This document shows positions 29,260 to 37,806 of a DNA stretch of 64,000 nt, piece after piece; position 1 is the first letter of the stretch; each line of letters starts with the position of its first letter. Below the pieces are notes generated by a model. That model was not told the origin of the DNA and made no database searches. It was given only the letters and a program-made list of their open reading frames with translations. Position numbers and translations under genes: made by a program. The DNA comes from Candidatus Sulfotelmatobacter sp. Lineage in GTDB: Bacteria > Acidobacteriota > Terriglobia > Terriglobales > Acidobacteriaceae. The DNA lies in assembly GCA_030041475.1 (NCBI GenBank), contig JASHNU010000086.1, forward strand, positions 62,001-126,000. The letters are read 5' to 3'.

Positions 29260-30105
29260 GTGGCGCTGATCGAGATTCGCAACTTGATGAAGGTATTTTC
29301 TGCTGGCGTATCTGCGTTCGGCGGAGGCTGGAAGGCCGGTGGCGCGGGAAAAACGAGCGAAGTGCGCGCCGTCAACGATGTCTCGCTTGATATTGACCCG
29401 GGCGAGACACTCGGCCTAGTGGGCGAATCCGGTTCAGGCAAGAGCACGCTGGGCCGGCTTATTCTGCGCCTGATTGAGCCCACGTCAGGCAGCATACGCT
29501 TCGCAGGCCGTGATTTGCCTACGACCAGCCGCGGGGAAATGCGCCGTCTGCGCCGCGATATGCAGATCATTTTTCAGGATCCGTTCGCCTCGCTTGATCC
29601 GCGCTTTCGCGTGGAGGACATCATCGCAGAGCCGCTGATTATTCATGGAGATTCGGGTGGAAACGGCGGTCCCGGCCTATCCGGCCGAGGAAAAATCGAC
29701 ACTCGCGCCCGCGTCGTCGAGCTCCTGTGCGCCGTGGGGCTGGACGAATCGGCCTTGCGGCGTTATCCGCATGAATTCTCCGGCGGGCAGCGGCAGCACA
29801 TCGGCATCGCTCGCGCTCTGGCCCTGCGGCCAAAGTTCATTGTGTGCGACGAGCCGGTTTCGGCGCTCGACGTCAGCGTGGGGGCGCAAATCGTCAACCT
29901 GCTGGCTCAGCTGCAGCGGGAATTTGGCTTGACTTATCTGTTTATTTCCCACTCCATGCCAGTGGTGCGGTATCTTTCAACCCGCATCGCGGTCATGTAC
30001 AAGGGGCAAATTGTCGAACTCGGGGATACCGAACAGATCACCGCGCGCCCGGCCCATCCCTACACCCGCAGCCTGCTGGAAGCCACGCCAGAACTGACGG
30101 CGTAG
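29260..30105 (+). CDS. ABC transporter ATP-binding protein (oligopeptide/OppF type)
   Basis: Walker [10 protein letters not shown], signature [15 protein letters not shown], Walker [16 protein letters not shown]-term [14 protein letters not shown]. Confidence 0.92.
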   Translation: MALIEIRNLMKVFSAGVSAFGGGWKAGGAGKTSEVRAVNDVSLDIDPGETLGLVGESGSGKSTLGRLILRLIEPTSGSIRFAGRDLPTTSRGEMRRLRRDMQIIFQDPFASLDPRFRVEDIIAEPLIIHGDSGGNGGPGLSGRGKIDTRARVVELLCAVGLDESALRRYPHEFSGGQRQHIGIARALALRPKFIVCDEPVSALDVSVGAQIVNLLAQLQREFGLTYLFISHSMPVVRYLSTRIAVMYKGQIVELGDTEQITARPAHPYTRSLLEATPELTA

Positions 30106-30176
30106 ATGCACCTCGCTCGGACGACGCGCCTCAGCTTGGCGAGCGCAGCATCCAGGACCCATGCCATACTGACCCA

Positions 30177-30818
30177 ATGTCACGCCCTGAGCCAAGCTTG
30201 GCCCGCGATCTGGTGGAGGTAATGGTCGGCTATGGGATCATCATGATCGCGATCTGGACGCCGGAATCGGTGCAGCGCGTTCTTTCCCCGGCTGCCCTGG
30301 TGGTAACGCTTGCAATCGTGGTAATCGACCGCCCGACACGCGAGGGACTTGGCTTCGGCCACCGCGGCTTGAGGGCGTCGCTGTGGATTCTGCCTGCCGC
30401 CGCTGTTCTCGCCACTGTAGGCGTACTTGTGGCCAGGCGATTTGGTACCCTGCACCCTCTGTACCATGCCGACTTCCGGCATGTGACAGGCTACATTCTG
30501 TGGACGATCTACCAGCAGTTCCTGCTGAACGACTACTTTCAGCCGCGGCTGGCGCGCATTCTGGGTGGGGAGACGGCCGCCATGAGCGTGACCGCAGTGC
30601 TGTTCGCGGCGGCCCACCTGCCCAGTCTGTGGCTCGCCTTGGCGACGCTGGCGTGGGGCGCAGTCTCGTGCGCGCTTTTTCGCCGCTATCGCAACATCTA
30701 TGCGCTGGGAGTGGCACAGGGACTGCTGGGGCTTTGCTTCGCCGTGTCGGTCCCGGACCAATTTATCCATCACCTGCGCGTGGGATTGGGATATCTGCGC
30801 TACAACCCGACGCAATAA
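30177..30818 (+). CDS. CPBP family intramembrane metalloprotease-like protein
   Basis: Start MSRPEPSLARDLVEV at 30177; TM-rich; YQQFLLNDYFQPRLARIL and VLFAAAHLPSLWLAL resemble CPBP motifs. Confidence 0.7.
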   Translation: MSRPEPSLARDLVEVMVGYGIIMIAIWTPESVQRVLSPAALVVTLAIVVIDRPTREGLGFGHRGLRASLWILPAAAVLATVGVLVARRFGTLHPLYHADFRHVTGYILWTIYQQFLLNDYFQPRLARILGGETAAMSVTAVLFAAAHLPSLWLALATLAWGAVSCALFRRYRNIYALGVAQGLLGLCFAVSVPDQFIHHLRVGLGYLRYNPTQ

Positions 30819-30830
30819 AGGTCCGAACTC

Positions 30831-31316
30831 ATGGAGAAGGACAAGTTCCTCTATCGGCAAGCTGGCGACGGTGACATTGCGCAGATGGCGGAAATCCGCG
30901 CCGGGGATTGGGGTACGGAACCGTACTGGCAGGAACGCATTCGGCAATATCTGGCGGGCGATCTTCATCCGCGGGAGGCGTTGCCGCCTCGCGTGTCATT
31001 CGTGGGCGTGGAGGGCGATCGCATCGTCGGATTGATTGCGGGACATCTCACACGCCGCTTCGGCTGCGACGGCGAACTGGAGTGGATTTCAGTTCGGCCG
31101 GAGTGCCGCAGGCGCGGAGTTGCGGCCGAGTTGTTCGGCCTTCTCAGGAAGTGGTTTCTGGAGCACGAGGCGCGCCGCATCTGCGTGGACGTTGAGCCCT
31201 CCAATTTGACCGCCCGGCGTTTTTATGGGCGGCACGACGCGAGAGACCTGAAACCGCATTGGATGGTCTGGAAGGACATTGGCCAGACAATTGAAATCAA
31301 ATTAGAAATAGAATAA
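30831..31316 (+). CDS. GNAT family N-acetyltransferase
   Basis: ELEWISVRPECRRRGVAAELFGLLRKWF acetyl-CoA binding motif. Confidence 0.85.
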   Translation: MEKDKFLYRQAGDGDIAQMAEIRAGDWGTEPYWQERIRQYLAGDLHPREALPPRVSFVGVEGDRIVGLIAGHLTRRFGCDGELEWISVRPECRRRGVAAELFGLLRKWFLEHEARRICVDVEPSNLTARRFYGRHDARDLKPHWMVWKDIGQTIEIKLEIE

Positions 31317-31356
31317 GCGGGTTGCGAATCGGAATCGGCGGCAGCAGAATCCCCGG

Positions 31357-32244
31357 CTAGAACCACCACGACCACAACCAGTCCACGCAGGTGTGGGTGA
31401 TCGTGGAGGCTGGAACCCGCCGCCGTTCGCGCCAGGCGCGTCCGTAGAAAATGCCGGCGATCGTGGCCAGGGTCACGTATGACCAATTGATGTGCCTGGC
31501 AAATGGATTTCTCTTGTTGAAATGAGATAGCCCGAACAGAATCGATGCAATGATCAGCGCCGGTCGCCGGCCGACACGGCGTTCCAGAAAATTCTGCAGC
31601 CATCCGCGGAAATAGAGCTCTTCGGGGACTGCGGTGAAAAAAAAGATTGCAATCCAGGTCAGAATCGCCTTCCACCATGCCGGCCCATTCGCGTGGGGAT
31701 GAAGGAAACCGAGCGGGAGTCCTAGCAGCAAAACGATGGGAGCGAAGAAGGACAATTCGCGCAAGCCGCTTTTCCAGTCGGTCCACTTCAGGCAGAAATT
31801 GAAGCCCACGCCGTCGAGTTGCCGCACGGCGAGGAAACCGTAGAGACCCATATCCACCAGCAAAAGTTCGTTGAGCGCGCGCAGGCCCGAGGGCCAAGCG
31901 GATTCGAACCAGCGCAGGTCGACGGACAGACCGAGAATGAGCAGGATCAGAGCGTCGCGCCAATTGCCGCGCTGCGTGGGATCGGCTTGGGCCGCTTGTC
32001 CGAGCAGCCACGCGATCATAACCGGCAGCGCGGCATATAAGCCGAACCACTGCCAACGAAACATATGCTGCGAGGCAGCGATCACAACGTAAGGCACGAC
32101 CAGGACCGCGGGAGCCAGCACCCGCGCCGCTGCCGGCCATCGCTGGATTCGTTGCCCGGTGCGCTCGGCTGCGAAGCCGAAGGCAACGGCGGGAGCAAGC
32201 TCGAGCGCGAGCGTGGCGATGGCGGCGGGCGTGACGTTCTGCAT
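31357..32244 (-). CDS. CPBP family intramembrane metalloprotease
   Basis: FFTAVPEELYFRGWLQNFLERR, ALIIASILFGLSHFN, HTCVDWLW: EExxxR and Hxxx motifs. Confidence 0.88.
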   Translation of the reverse strand: MQNVTPAAIATLALELAPAVAFGFAAERTGQRIQRWPAAARVLAPAVLVVPYVVIAASQHMFRWQWFGLYAALPVMIAWLLGQAAQADPTQRGNWRDALILLILGLSVDLRWFESAWPSGLRALNELLLVDMGLYGFLAVRQLDGVGFNFCLKWTDWKSGLRELSFFAPIVLLLGLPLGFLHPHANGPAWWKAILTWIAIFFFTAVPEELYFRGWLQNFLERRVGRRPALIIASILFGLSHFNKRNPFARHINWSYVTLATIAGIFYGRAWRERRRVPASTITHTCVDWLWSWWF

Positions 32245-32339
32245 CAGGACATATTAACCAAGGTACGCTTGCGCCGCGTCAGGCGTCCGGCTAGAATTTC
32301 CCGGCTAGAATCTCGTGGAATTGCCCGTAGGAGGTACGC

Positions 32340-33101
32340 ATGGCTGCCGCTCCAGTCTTGCCCGCTTCACCCGCTCCCACTCCCGAGCCGGCGCCCCTTT
32401 CCGAAGGCGCGCGCATTCTCGACACATTTATCGCGCCGTCGAAAACCTTCACCGACCTGCGCCGCAACGCCAGCTGGTGGGGACCGTGGCTGGTGATTTC
32501 GATCTTCTCGCTTGTCTTCGTTTATGCAATCAGCCGCCAGATCGGCTTCGACCAAGTCACGCGGAATCAGATCGCGCACTCGTCGCGGGCAGACCAGTTC
32601 GACCGGCTGCCGCCCGATCAACAGGCCCAGCGGATACAGGTGTCCAGCAAGATCGTGAGCTTCCTCTCGTACGGCAGCCCGTTGATGATTCTGTTTTATC
32701 TTCTGGTGGAAACGGTGGTCTTGTGGGCCACGTTCAAAGTGGGCGCGGGCGGGCAAACGTCGTTCAAAACGGCGTATGCCATTTCGATGTATGGCGCCCT
32801 GCCCGGCATTCTGGGCGCGATTCTCGCCGCGGTCGCCTTGTTCGCAGGCGTGAGTCCGGAGGGCTTCGACATCAACAATCCCGTAGGCACGAACCTGGGC
32901 TACTATCTCGACCCGGACACGACAGGCAAGTTTATTCGGGCGATGGCGTCGTCGCTCGATCTGACCAGCATCTGGAGCATTCTGCTCGTTGGCATTGGCT
33001 ACTCCTGCACTGGCAAGGTCAAACGCTCGACCGCGATCGTGATCGTTGCTGGGTGGTATCTGGTGTTCAAGCTGGCGGCCTCGGCGCTGGCGGCCATGTA
33101 A
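32340..33101 (+). CDS. YIP1 family membrane protein
   Basis: FIAPSKTFTDLRRNASWWGPWLV, five TM segments. Confidence 0.8.
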   Translation: MAAAPVLPASPAPTPEPAPLSEGARILDTFIAPSKTFTDLRRNASWWGPWLVISIFSLVFVYAISRQIGFDQVTRNQIAHSSRADQFDRLPPDQQAQRIQVSSKIVSFLSYGSPLMILFYLLVETVVLWATFKVGAGGQTSFKTAYAISMYGALPGILGAILAAVALFAGVSPEGFDINNPVGTNLGYYLDPDTTGKFIRAMASSLDLTSIWSILLVGIGYSCTGKVKRSTAIVIVAGWYLVFKLAASALAAM

Positions 33102-33184
33102 GGCGGCGATGTAAGGAAGTGCTCGATGCGGGGGTTATAAGAAGCCAGGCTGCTTGTCGCCGTGCTGTCGGCTCTATGCTGGCT

Positions 33185-34087
33185 TCATCCTGCGATCGAT
33201 TCGATGGAGCGCACAAATCCCGGCGCCAGCACGAGATTGAAACTGGCCAGGTCCTGCTGCATGTGCTCGGCGTTGGCAGTGCCGGTGAGGGGCACGATTC
33301 CGAGGGCGTGCGCAAAGCAGAACACAACCTGCGCCGGTGTGGCCTCCATGCGCTGGGCGAGCGCGATGAACGGCGGATGATTAACCACCTCGGGATTTGC
33401 CGTCAGGAGCGAAAATCCCTGGTAAACGATGTTGTGCTCGCGGCAGAAGTTCCGCACCTCGCGATCCCAACCGAGGCGTGCGAAACACCGATTCTGTACG
33501 AACGAAGGTAGTTCGTCATGAGCAGCCTGTATCTGCTCGAGATGCTGAAGAGAGACATTGCTCACTCCCAGCATTCGCGTGCGGCCAGCGTTGCGCTCGC
33601 CGCGCATCGCCTCCCAGACTTCGGCATCGGCGTCGCTCCAATGAAGAGCGGCCGGCCCATGCAGCACGTAGCTGTCAACGTGGTCCGTGCCCAGGTGCTC
33701 GAGGGAACTGGCCAGAGATTGAGTAACTTGAAGCGTGAGGCTGGCTGAGGGGTCGTACGGTAGCCGGTGGTCCTGGCCGCGCTGATACGTGAATTTCGTC
33801 TGCAGAAAAACTTTGGAGCGGGTGACCACACCGGTGCGGCAGGAGGCAGCCAGCCCTTCGCCGACTCCGGCTTCAAAATAGTGCCGGCGCTGGTTGGCAG
33901 TGTCGATCGCGCGGAAACCAGAGCGCAGCGCTAGTTCCGTTAGGGCTGCGGTGCGTTCTTCTTTCCAGGCCGTGCCGTAGAAAAAGGCCGGCACAGGCAA
34001 CGATGGCTCGCTTGGCATTGCGGATGATTGTGCCACGGATACGTCTAAGAGATGCTTTCGATTCCGATACCTGTCCGTCTGAGACAT
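33185..34087 (-). CDS. Aldo/keto reductase
   Basis: FRAIDTANQRRHYFEAGVGEGL, FLQTKFTYQ, DSYVLHGP, MLGVSNVSLQHLEQI. Confidence 0.87.
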   Translation of the reverse strand: MSQTDRYRNRKHLLDVSVAQSSAMPSEPSLPVPAFFYGTAWKEERTAALTELALRSGFRAIDTANQRRHYFEAGVGEGLAASCRTGVVTRSKVFLQTKFTYQRGQDHRLPYDPSASLTLQVTQSLASSLEHLGTDHVDSYVLHGPAALHWSDADAEVWEAMRGERNAGRTRMLGVSNVSLQHLEQIQAAHDELPSFVQNRCFARLGWDREVRNFCREHNIVYQGFSLLTANPEVVNHPPFIALAQRMEATPAQVVFCFAHALGIVPLTGTANAEHMQQDLASFNLVLAPGFVRSIESIAG

Positions 34088-34133
34088 AGTGAGCCACTCC
34101 GATTTATGATCGAGGGCTCAGGAGGCACACCCC

Positions 34134-34682
34134 GTGAAAAGCATCCTTCTCGTCGCGGTTATCACGCTCGGCGCCGCCATCAGTTTGGCGCAAGCCCAGT
34201 CATCCACGCCGTCCACGATCAAAGATCCGATAGCGACTTCGCTGCGCGGTATGCTGCCGCGCTCGCAATCCAATACGGTTGGAGCGCTGGAGGCTATGCC
34301 GGCCGACAAATATTCTTACAAGCCGACGCCCGATCAGATGACGTTTGCGCACCTCGCCGCGCATATCGCCGAGGCCAATAATTTTTTCTGTTCCAAAGTG
34401 GCGGACGTTCCCGCGCCGAAAGTGGACGAAGCGAAAGACACCGACTCCAAGGATCAGCTGGTAGCCGCGGTGAAAGCGTCCTACGCCTTCTGCAGTGACG
34501 CCTTGAGCAAAATGGACGACTCGAAGCTGGGCGATAACGTTGAGCTGTTTGGCGGCCAGAAGTTCCCCCGCGGCGGGGCGGCGTTGCGCCTGGCCGGGGC
34601 CTGGGCCGATCACTACGCGGCGGCCGCGATGTATTTGCGCCTGAACGGGATTCTGCCGCCGTCGGCGCAGCAGAAGAAGTAG
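34134..34682 (+). CDS. DinB family protein with signal peptide
   Basis: Signal peptide; DQMTFAHLAAHIAEANNFFCSKVA; ADHYAAAAMYLRLNGILPPSA. Confidence 0.85.
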   Translation: MKSILLVAVITLGAAISLAQAQSSTPSTIKDPIATSLRGMLPRSQSNTVGALEAMPADKYSYKPTPDQMTFAHLAAHIAEANNFFCSKVADVPAPKVDEAKDTDSKDQLVAAVKASYAFCSDALSKMDDSKLGDNVELFGGQKFPRGGAALRLAGAWADHYAAAAMYLRLNGILPPSAQQKK

Positions 34683-34693
34683 CGCAAGTCGGT

Positions 34694-34752
34694 AGTGGGC
34701 TACTTTCGTTTTTTGGGGTCAGTTTTTCGGAACGAAACCAAAGTAGCCCACT
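34694..34752. repeat. Long inverted repeat
   Basis: AGTGGGCTACTTT (34694-34706) / AAAGTAGCCCACT (34740-34752), inner CGTT/AACG, T-rich loop. Confidence 0.85.
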
Positions 34753-34848
34753 GCCGCACAAGTCGGCTCTTATCCCCACCGCGCCCGAAGCGCGTAGAAT
34801 TAGTGCGTACGGAGTGTCTCATCCAAAGCAAGATCGCAGGAGGACACC

Positions 34849-35373
34849 ATGAAACGCGCCTGCGGTATTATCCTTTTCTTTGTTGCATCCGCGGTTCTCG
34901 CCCAGGAAAGAAGTCCGGTCACTTCGGCTGTGAAAGAAATCCTCCCGCATCAGCAGAAAAATCTGGTCGCCGCGGTGGAAGAAATGCCGGCCGAGAAATT
35001 TGGTTTCCATCCCACTGAAAAACAGATGACATTCGGCCACCTTGTGCTGCACATGATCGAATCGAACAATTATTTGTGCTCGAGAGTCGGAGATACGCCA
35101 GAAATCACGGCGGCGGTGCCACTCAAACAATCGGACGGGAAGGAAAAACTGGTGGAGGCGCTGAAGGCCAGTTTTGATTTTTGCACGGCAGCGCTCGGTA
35201 AGATCGATGATTCGAGACTGGCAGATGAAGTCGAGTTGTTCGGCGGCCACACCGGATCACGCGCCTTCGCTCTGATTGCGCTCACCAACGACTGGGCCGA
35301 TCACTACAGCTCGGCGGCAATGTACTTGCGCTTGAACGGATTTCTGCCGCCGACAGCGCAGCCGAAAAGATAG
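34849..35373 (+). CDS. DinB family protein with signal peptide (tandem paralog)
   Basis: QMTFGHLVLHMIESNNYLCSRVG; WADHYSSAAMYLRLNGFLPPTAQPKR. Confidence 0.85.
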   Translation: MKRACGIILFFVASAVLAQERSPVTSAVKEILPHQQKNLVAAVEEMPAEKFGFHPTEKQMTFGHLVLHMIESNNYLCSRVGDTPEITAAVPLKQSDGKEKLVEALKASFDFCTAALGKIDDSRLADEVELFGGHTGSRAFALIALTNDWADHYSSAAMYLRLNGFLPPTAQPKR

Positions 35374-35391
35374 CTGGGCGGAAGAGAACGG

Positions 35392-36426
35392 TCAACGCTC
35401 AGTGATTTGCACGAGCGCGTCGGCGGGAACTGCAGCGGGAACGGGAGGCGCGCTGTGCTGCGGAGCGCGCCAGGAGTCGAAGATGGAGACCTGGTGCACG
35501 CATGAGACAGTGCAGTGCGGAGCGCAGGATTTTTCCGTAACGTATTCGCGGCGCAGGTCGTCGCGCGTGTAGGTGGCGAGCGGCACTCCCGGGTAGCCGC
35601 GCTGCTGCGAGCAGTAATGCACTAATCCGTTCTCGCAGATATAGAGATAGCGGGCGCCGGCGCGGCAGCGCCAGTCGTTGGGCAAACCCTGCGCGATGTT
35701 GTCCTGAAAAGCGTTGACTCGGGTGAAGCTGCCTTTTTCGAGTGCCTGCATCTCGTGATAGATGCGGCGCTCTTCTTCTGTCAGCGGCTGCAACTGGCCG
35801 CTGCCGTCGTGAATAATGCCGACCGTTGAAGTAAAACCGAGTTCCACTGCACGCTTGCCGATCACCAGAGCGTCTTGCGGATGGGTGATGCCGCCACCGA
35901 CCACGGAATTGATGTTCACGTGAAAGTCGGCATGCTCGGCCAGCAGCTGAAGCTTTTTATCGAGAACCTTCAGGCTCTTCTTGGAAACTTCGTCCGGATT
36001 CACGTTGTCGATGGAAATCTGCAGCCACTCCAGTCCAGCGCGATTCAGCCGCTGGATACGCTCGGCCACCAGCAGGTAGCCGTTCGTGATGAGCCCGGCG
36101 ATCATGCCGTTGGCGCGGATGCGGCGGATCACGTCATCGAGTTCGGAGTGCATGAGCGGCTCGCCGCCCGAGATCGTCACCACCGATGTGCCCAGCGCGC
36201 CCAGCTTGTCAATACGGCGGTACATTTCCTCGATCGGGACGGGCTTTGAGAAATCGTCGAATTCGTTGCAGTAGGTGCAGGCCAGGTTGCAGCGCCGCAT
36301 GGGAATGATGTGCGCCAGCAAAGGATGGTCGGTCGAGGCGAGCGCGCGGGCGGCCATCTTTGCCCCGCGCAGGTTGCGGTGCAGGGCCTTGGCCTGGCGG
36401 CGCAGGGATGTAAGAACAGAAGGCAT
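35392..36426 (-). CDS. Radical SAM protein
   Basis: [13 protein letters not shown] 4Fe-4S motif, [11 protein letters not shown]-terminal Cys-rich region (CSQQRGYPG...[12 protein letters not shown]). Confidence 0.88.
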   Translation of the reverse strand: MPSVLTSLRRQAKALHRNLRGAKMAARALASTDHPLLAHIIPMRRCNLACTYCNEFDDFSKPVPIEEMYRRIDKLGALGTSVVTISGGEPLMHSELDDVIRRIRANGMIAGLITNGYLLVAERIQRLNRAGLEWLQISIDNVNPDEVSKKSLKVLDKKLQLLAEHADFHVNINSVVGGGITHPQDALVIGKRAVELGFTSTVGIIHDGSGQLQPLTEEERRIYHEMQALEKGSFTRVNAFQDNIAQGLPNDWRCRAGARYLYICENGLVHYCSQQRGYPGVPLATYTRDDLRREYVTEKSCAPHCTVSCVHQVSIFDSWRAPQHSAPPVPAAVPADALVQITER

Positions 36427-36544
36427 GGGGTCCAGTGATTTCTATTACAACACAGATATAGGCGGACGCGCGGCTGGCCCACGTCGGACGGTGCGATTTT
36501 CGGCCTGGGCGGAAGCCGCAGGGCGCCGGCGATATCGGCACAAA

Positions 36545-36976
36545 TTACTTGATCAACTTGCGCCAGGAGTCGTCCTTCGGCCAGAGTTCGTGGCCAGCCT
36601 GCTGCAACGCGTTCAAGGCCGCTCCCGCCCACTCCTCTTGAATCAACACGTAATCCGTGTCAAACGTCGAGATTGCAAAGACCGGAATGTTGTGCGACGA
36701 GAGTGGCTCAATGAACGACAGCAACACGCCAGTCATCGAGAACGGGAACGGGCCTTCGAGCTTCAGGCAGATCCAGCGATGCGACGAGTGCACGCCCGCC
36801 GGAAGGTCCTCCGCCAGAGACACGACGGAGAGTTCGTCGGTTGTGCGAGTGATTGAAGTAAATTCACCTTTTGTAGCCCATGCGGGAACAGCCGCATCCG
36901 GCTGCAGTCGCACGATCGCGTAGGCTCCGTCCAGCCGACGGAACTTGAGCTGCCGGCGAGTACTCATCTCAATCAA
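36545..36976 (-). CDS. ACT domain-containing protein
   Basis: YAIVRLQPDAAVPAW...WICLKLEGPFPFSMTGVLLSFIEPLSSHNIPVFAISTFDTDYVLI; start 36976 or 36967. Confidence 0.85.
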   Translation of the reverse strand: MIEMSTRRQLKFRRLDGAYAIVRLQPDAAVPAWATKGEFTSITRTTDELSVVSLAEDLPAGVHSSHRWICLKLEGPFPFSMTGVLLSFIEPLSSHNIPVFAISTFDTDYVLIQEEWAGAALNALQQAGHELWPKDDSWRKLIK

Positions 36977-37662
36977 CCCTCGATCGCTTTCTTCACCGCG
37001 GCCCTGGCCAGGAGGCGGGTTGAGTCGAGCACGGGGAGCGGAGAAGATTCCGGAGTCACCAGCAGCGGAATCTCCGTGCAGCCGAGCACGACGGCGTCAC
37101 AGCCCTCGTCCTTCAGAGTGCGAATGACCTCAACGTGGTAGGCAAGCGAACCCGACAGAAACTGGGCGTTGACCAATTCGTCGAAAATAATCGAATTGAT
37201 GCGCTCGCGCTGCTCGGGATCAGGAACCCGGCATTCAATGCCCGCAGACTTGAGCGCGTCGCGATAAACCGGGCCCTCCATCAAATAGCGCGTTCCCAGC
37301 ACGGCCAGGCGTTTGAAGCGGCAGCGCTGTGCCTCGGCGGCCACTTCGCGCGCAATGTGCAGCCACGGCCGCGGCGAACGGTGTTCGACCAGATCGAATG
37401 CCTGGTGAATTGTATTGTCAGGGCAGACCAGGAAATCCGCATCCGCCCGAGCCAGTTTTTCCGCGGAAGAGAGCATCAATTTCGCCACGCCTGCCCAATC
37501 CCCCGAGTCGCAGAACTTCATGTACCGTGCCAGCGAGTGGGAGTGCAGCGACACCTCGGGATGGTCGTGGCGACCGAGCTGCCGCGCTCCTTCGAGCGAG
37601 ATGGTGCGATAGCAAAGCGCGGCTCCCTCGGTGCTGCACGCGACGATGCCGATGTGCAACAT
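36973..37662 (-). CDS. Aspartate/glutamate racemase family protein
   Basis: Likely start MLHIGIVACSTEGAALCYRTI at 37662; VLGCTEIPLLV catalytic Cys motif; its stop overlaps the ACT gene start. Confidence 0.87.
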   Translation of the reverse strand: MLHIGIVACSTEGAALCYRTISLEGARQLGRHDHPEVSLHSHSLARYMKFCDSGDWAGVAKLMLSSAEKLARADADFLVCPDNTIHQAFDLVEHRSPRPWLHIAREVAAEAQRCRFKRLAVLGTRYLMEGPVYRDALKSAGIECRVPDPEQRERINSIIFDELVNAQFLSGSLAYHVEVIRTLKDEGCDAVVLGCTEIPLLVTPESSPLPVLDSTRLLARAAVKKAIEG

Positions 37663-37743
37663 AGATGTGCAACAAGGTTCCCAGTGGTTCTGTTCGCCAA
37701 TGGTCAGTTTGCCAGACGCGGGCGCGGCTAGGAAACTCGAAGC

Positions 37744-37776
37744 AAAAAAAACCTCCACCGCCGTCAGCAGTGGAGG
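37744..37776 (-). terminator. Rho-independent terminator of the S53 peptidase gene
   Basis: GTGGAGG/CCTCCAC-type stem followed on the minus strand by TTTTTTTT. Confidence 0.8.
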
Positions 37777-37806
37777 CTGGTCAAGCTGTAAACGTCCCTT
37801 ATTTCT

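Noticed and set aside
31895-31930. tRNA-like GATTCGAACC motif
   Set aside because: Lies inside the CPBP protease coding region; no acceptor or anticodon arm pairing found.
37663-37758. N-terminal extension of the racemase ORF to 37758
   Set aside because: It would run through the S53 peptidase terminator hairpin; start at 37662 fits the family N-terminus (MLHIGIVACSTEG).
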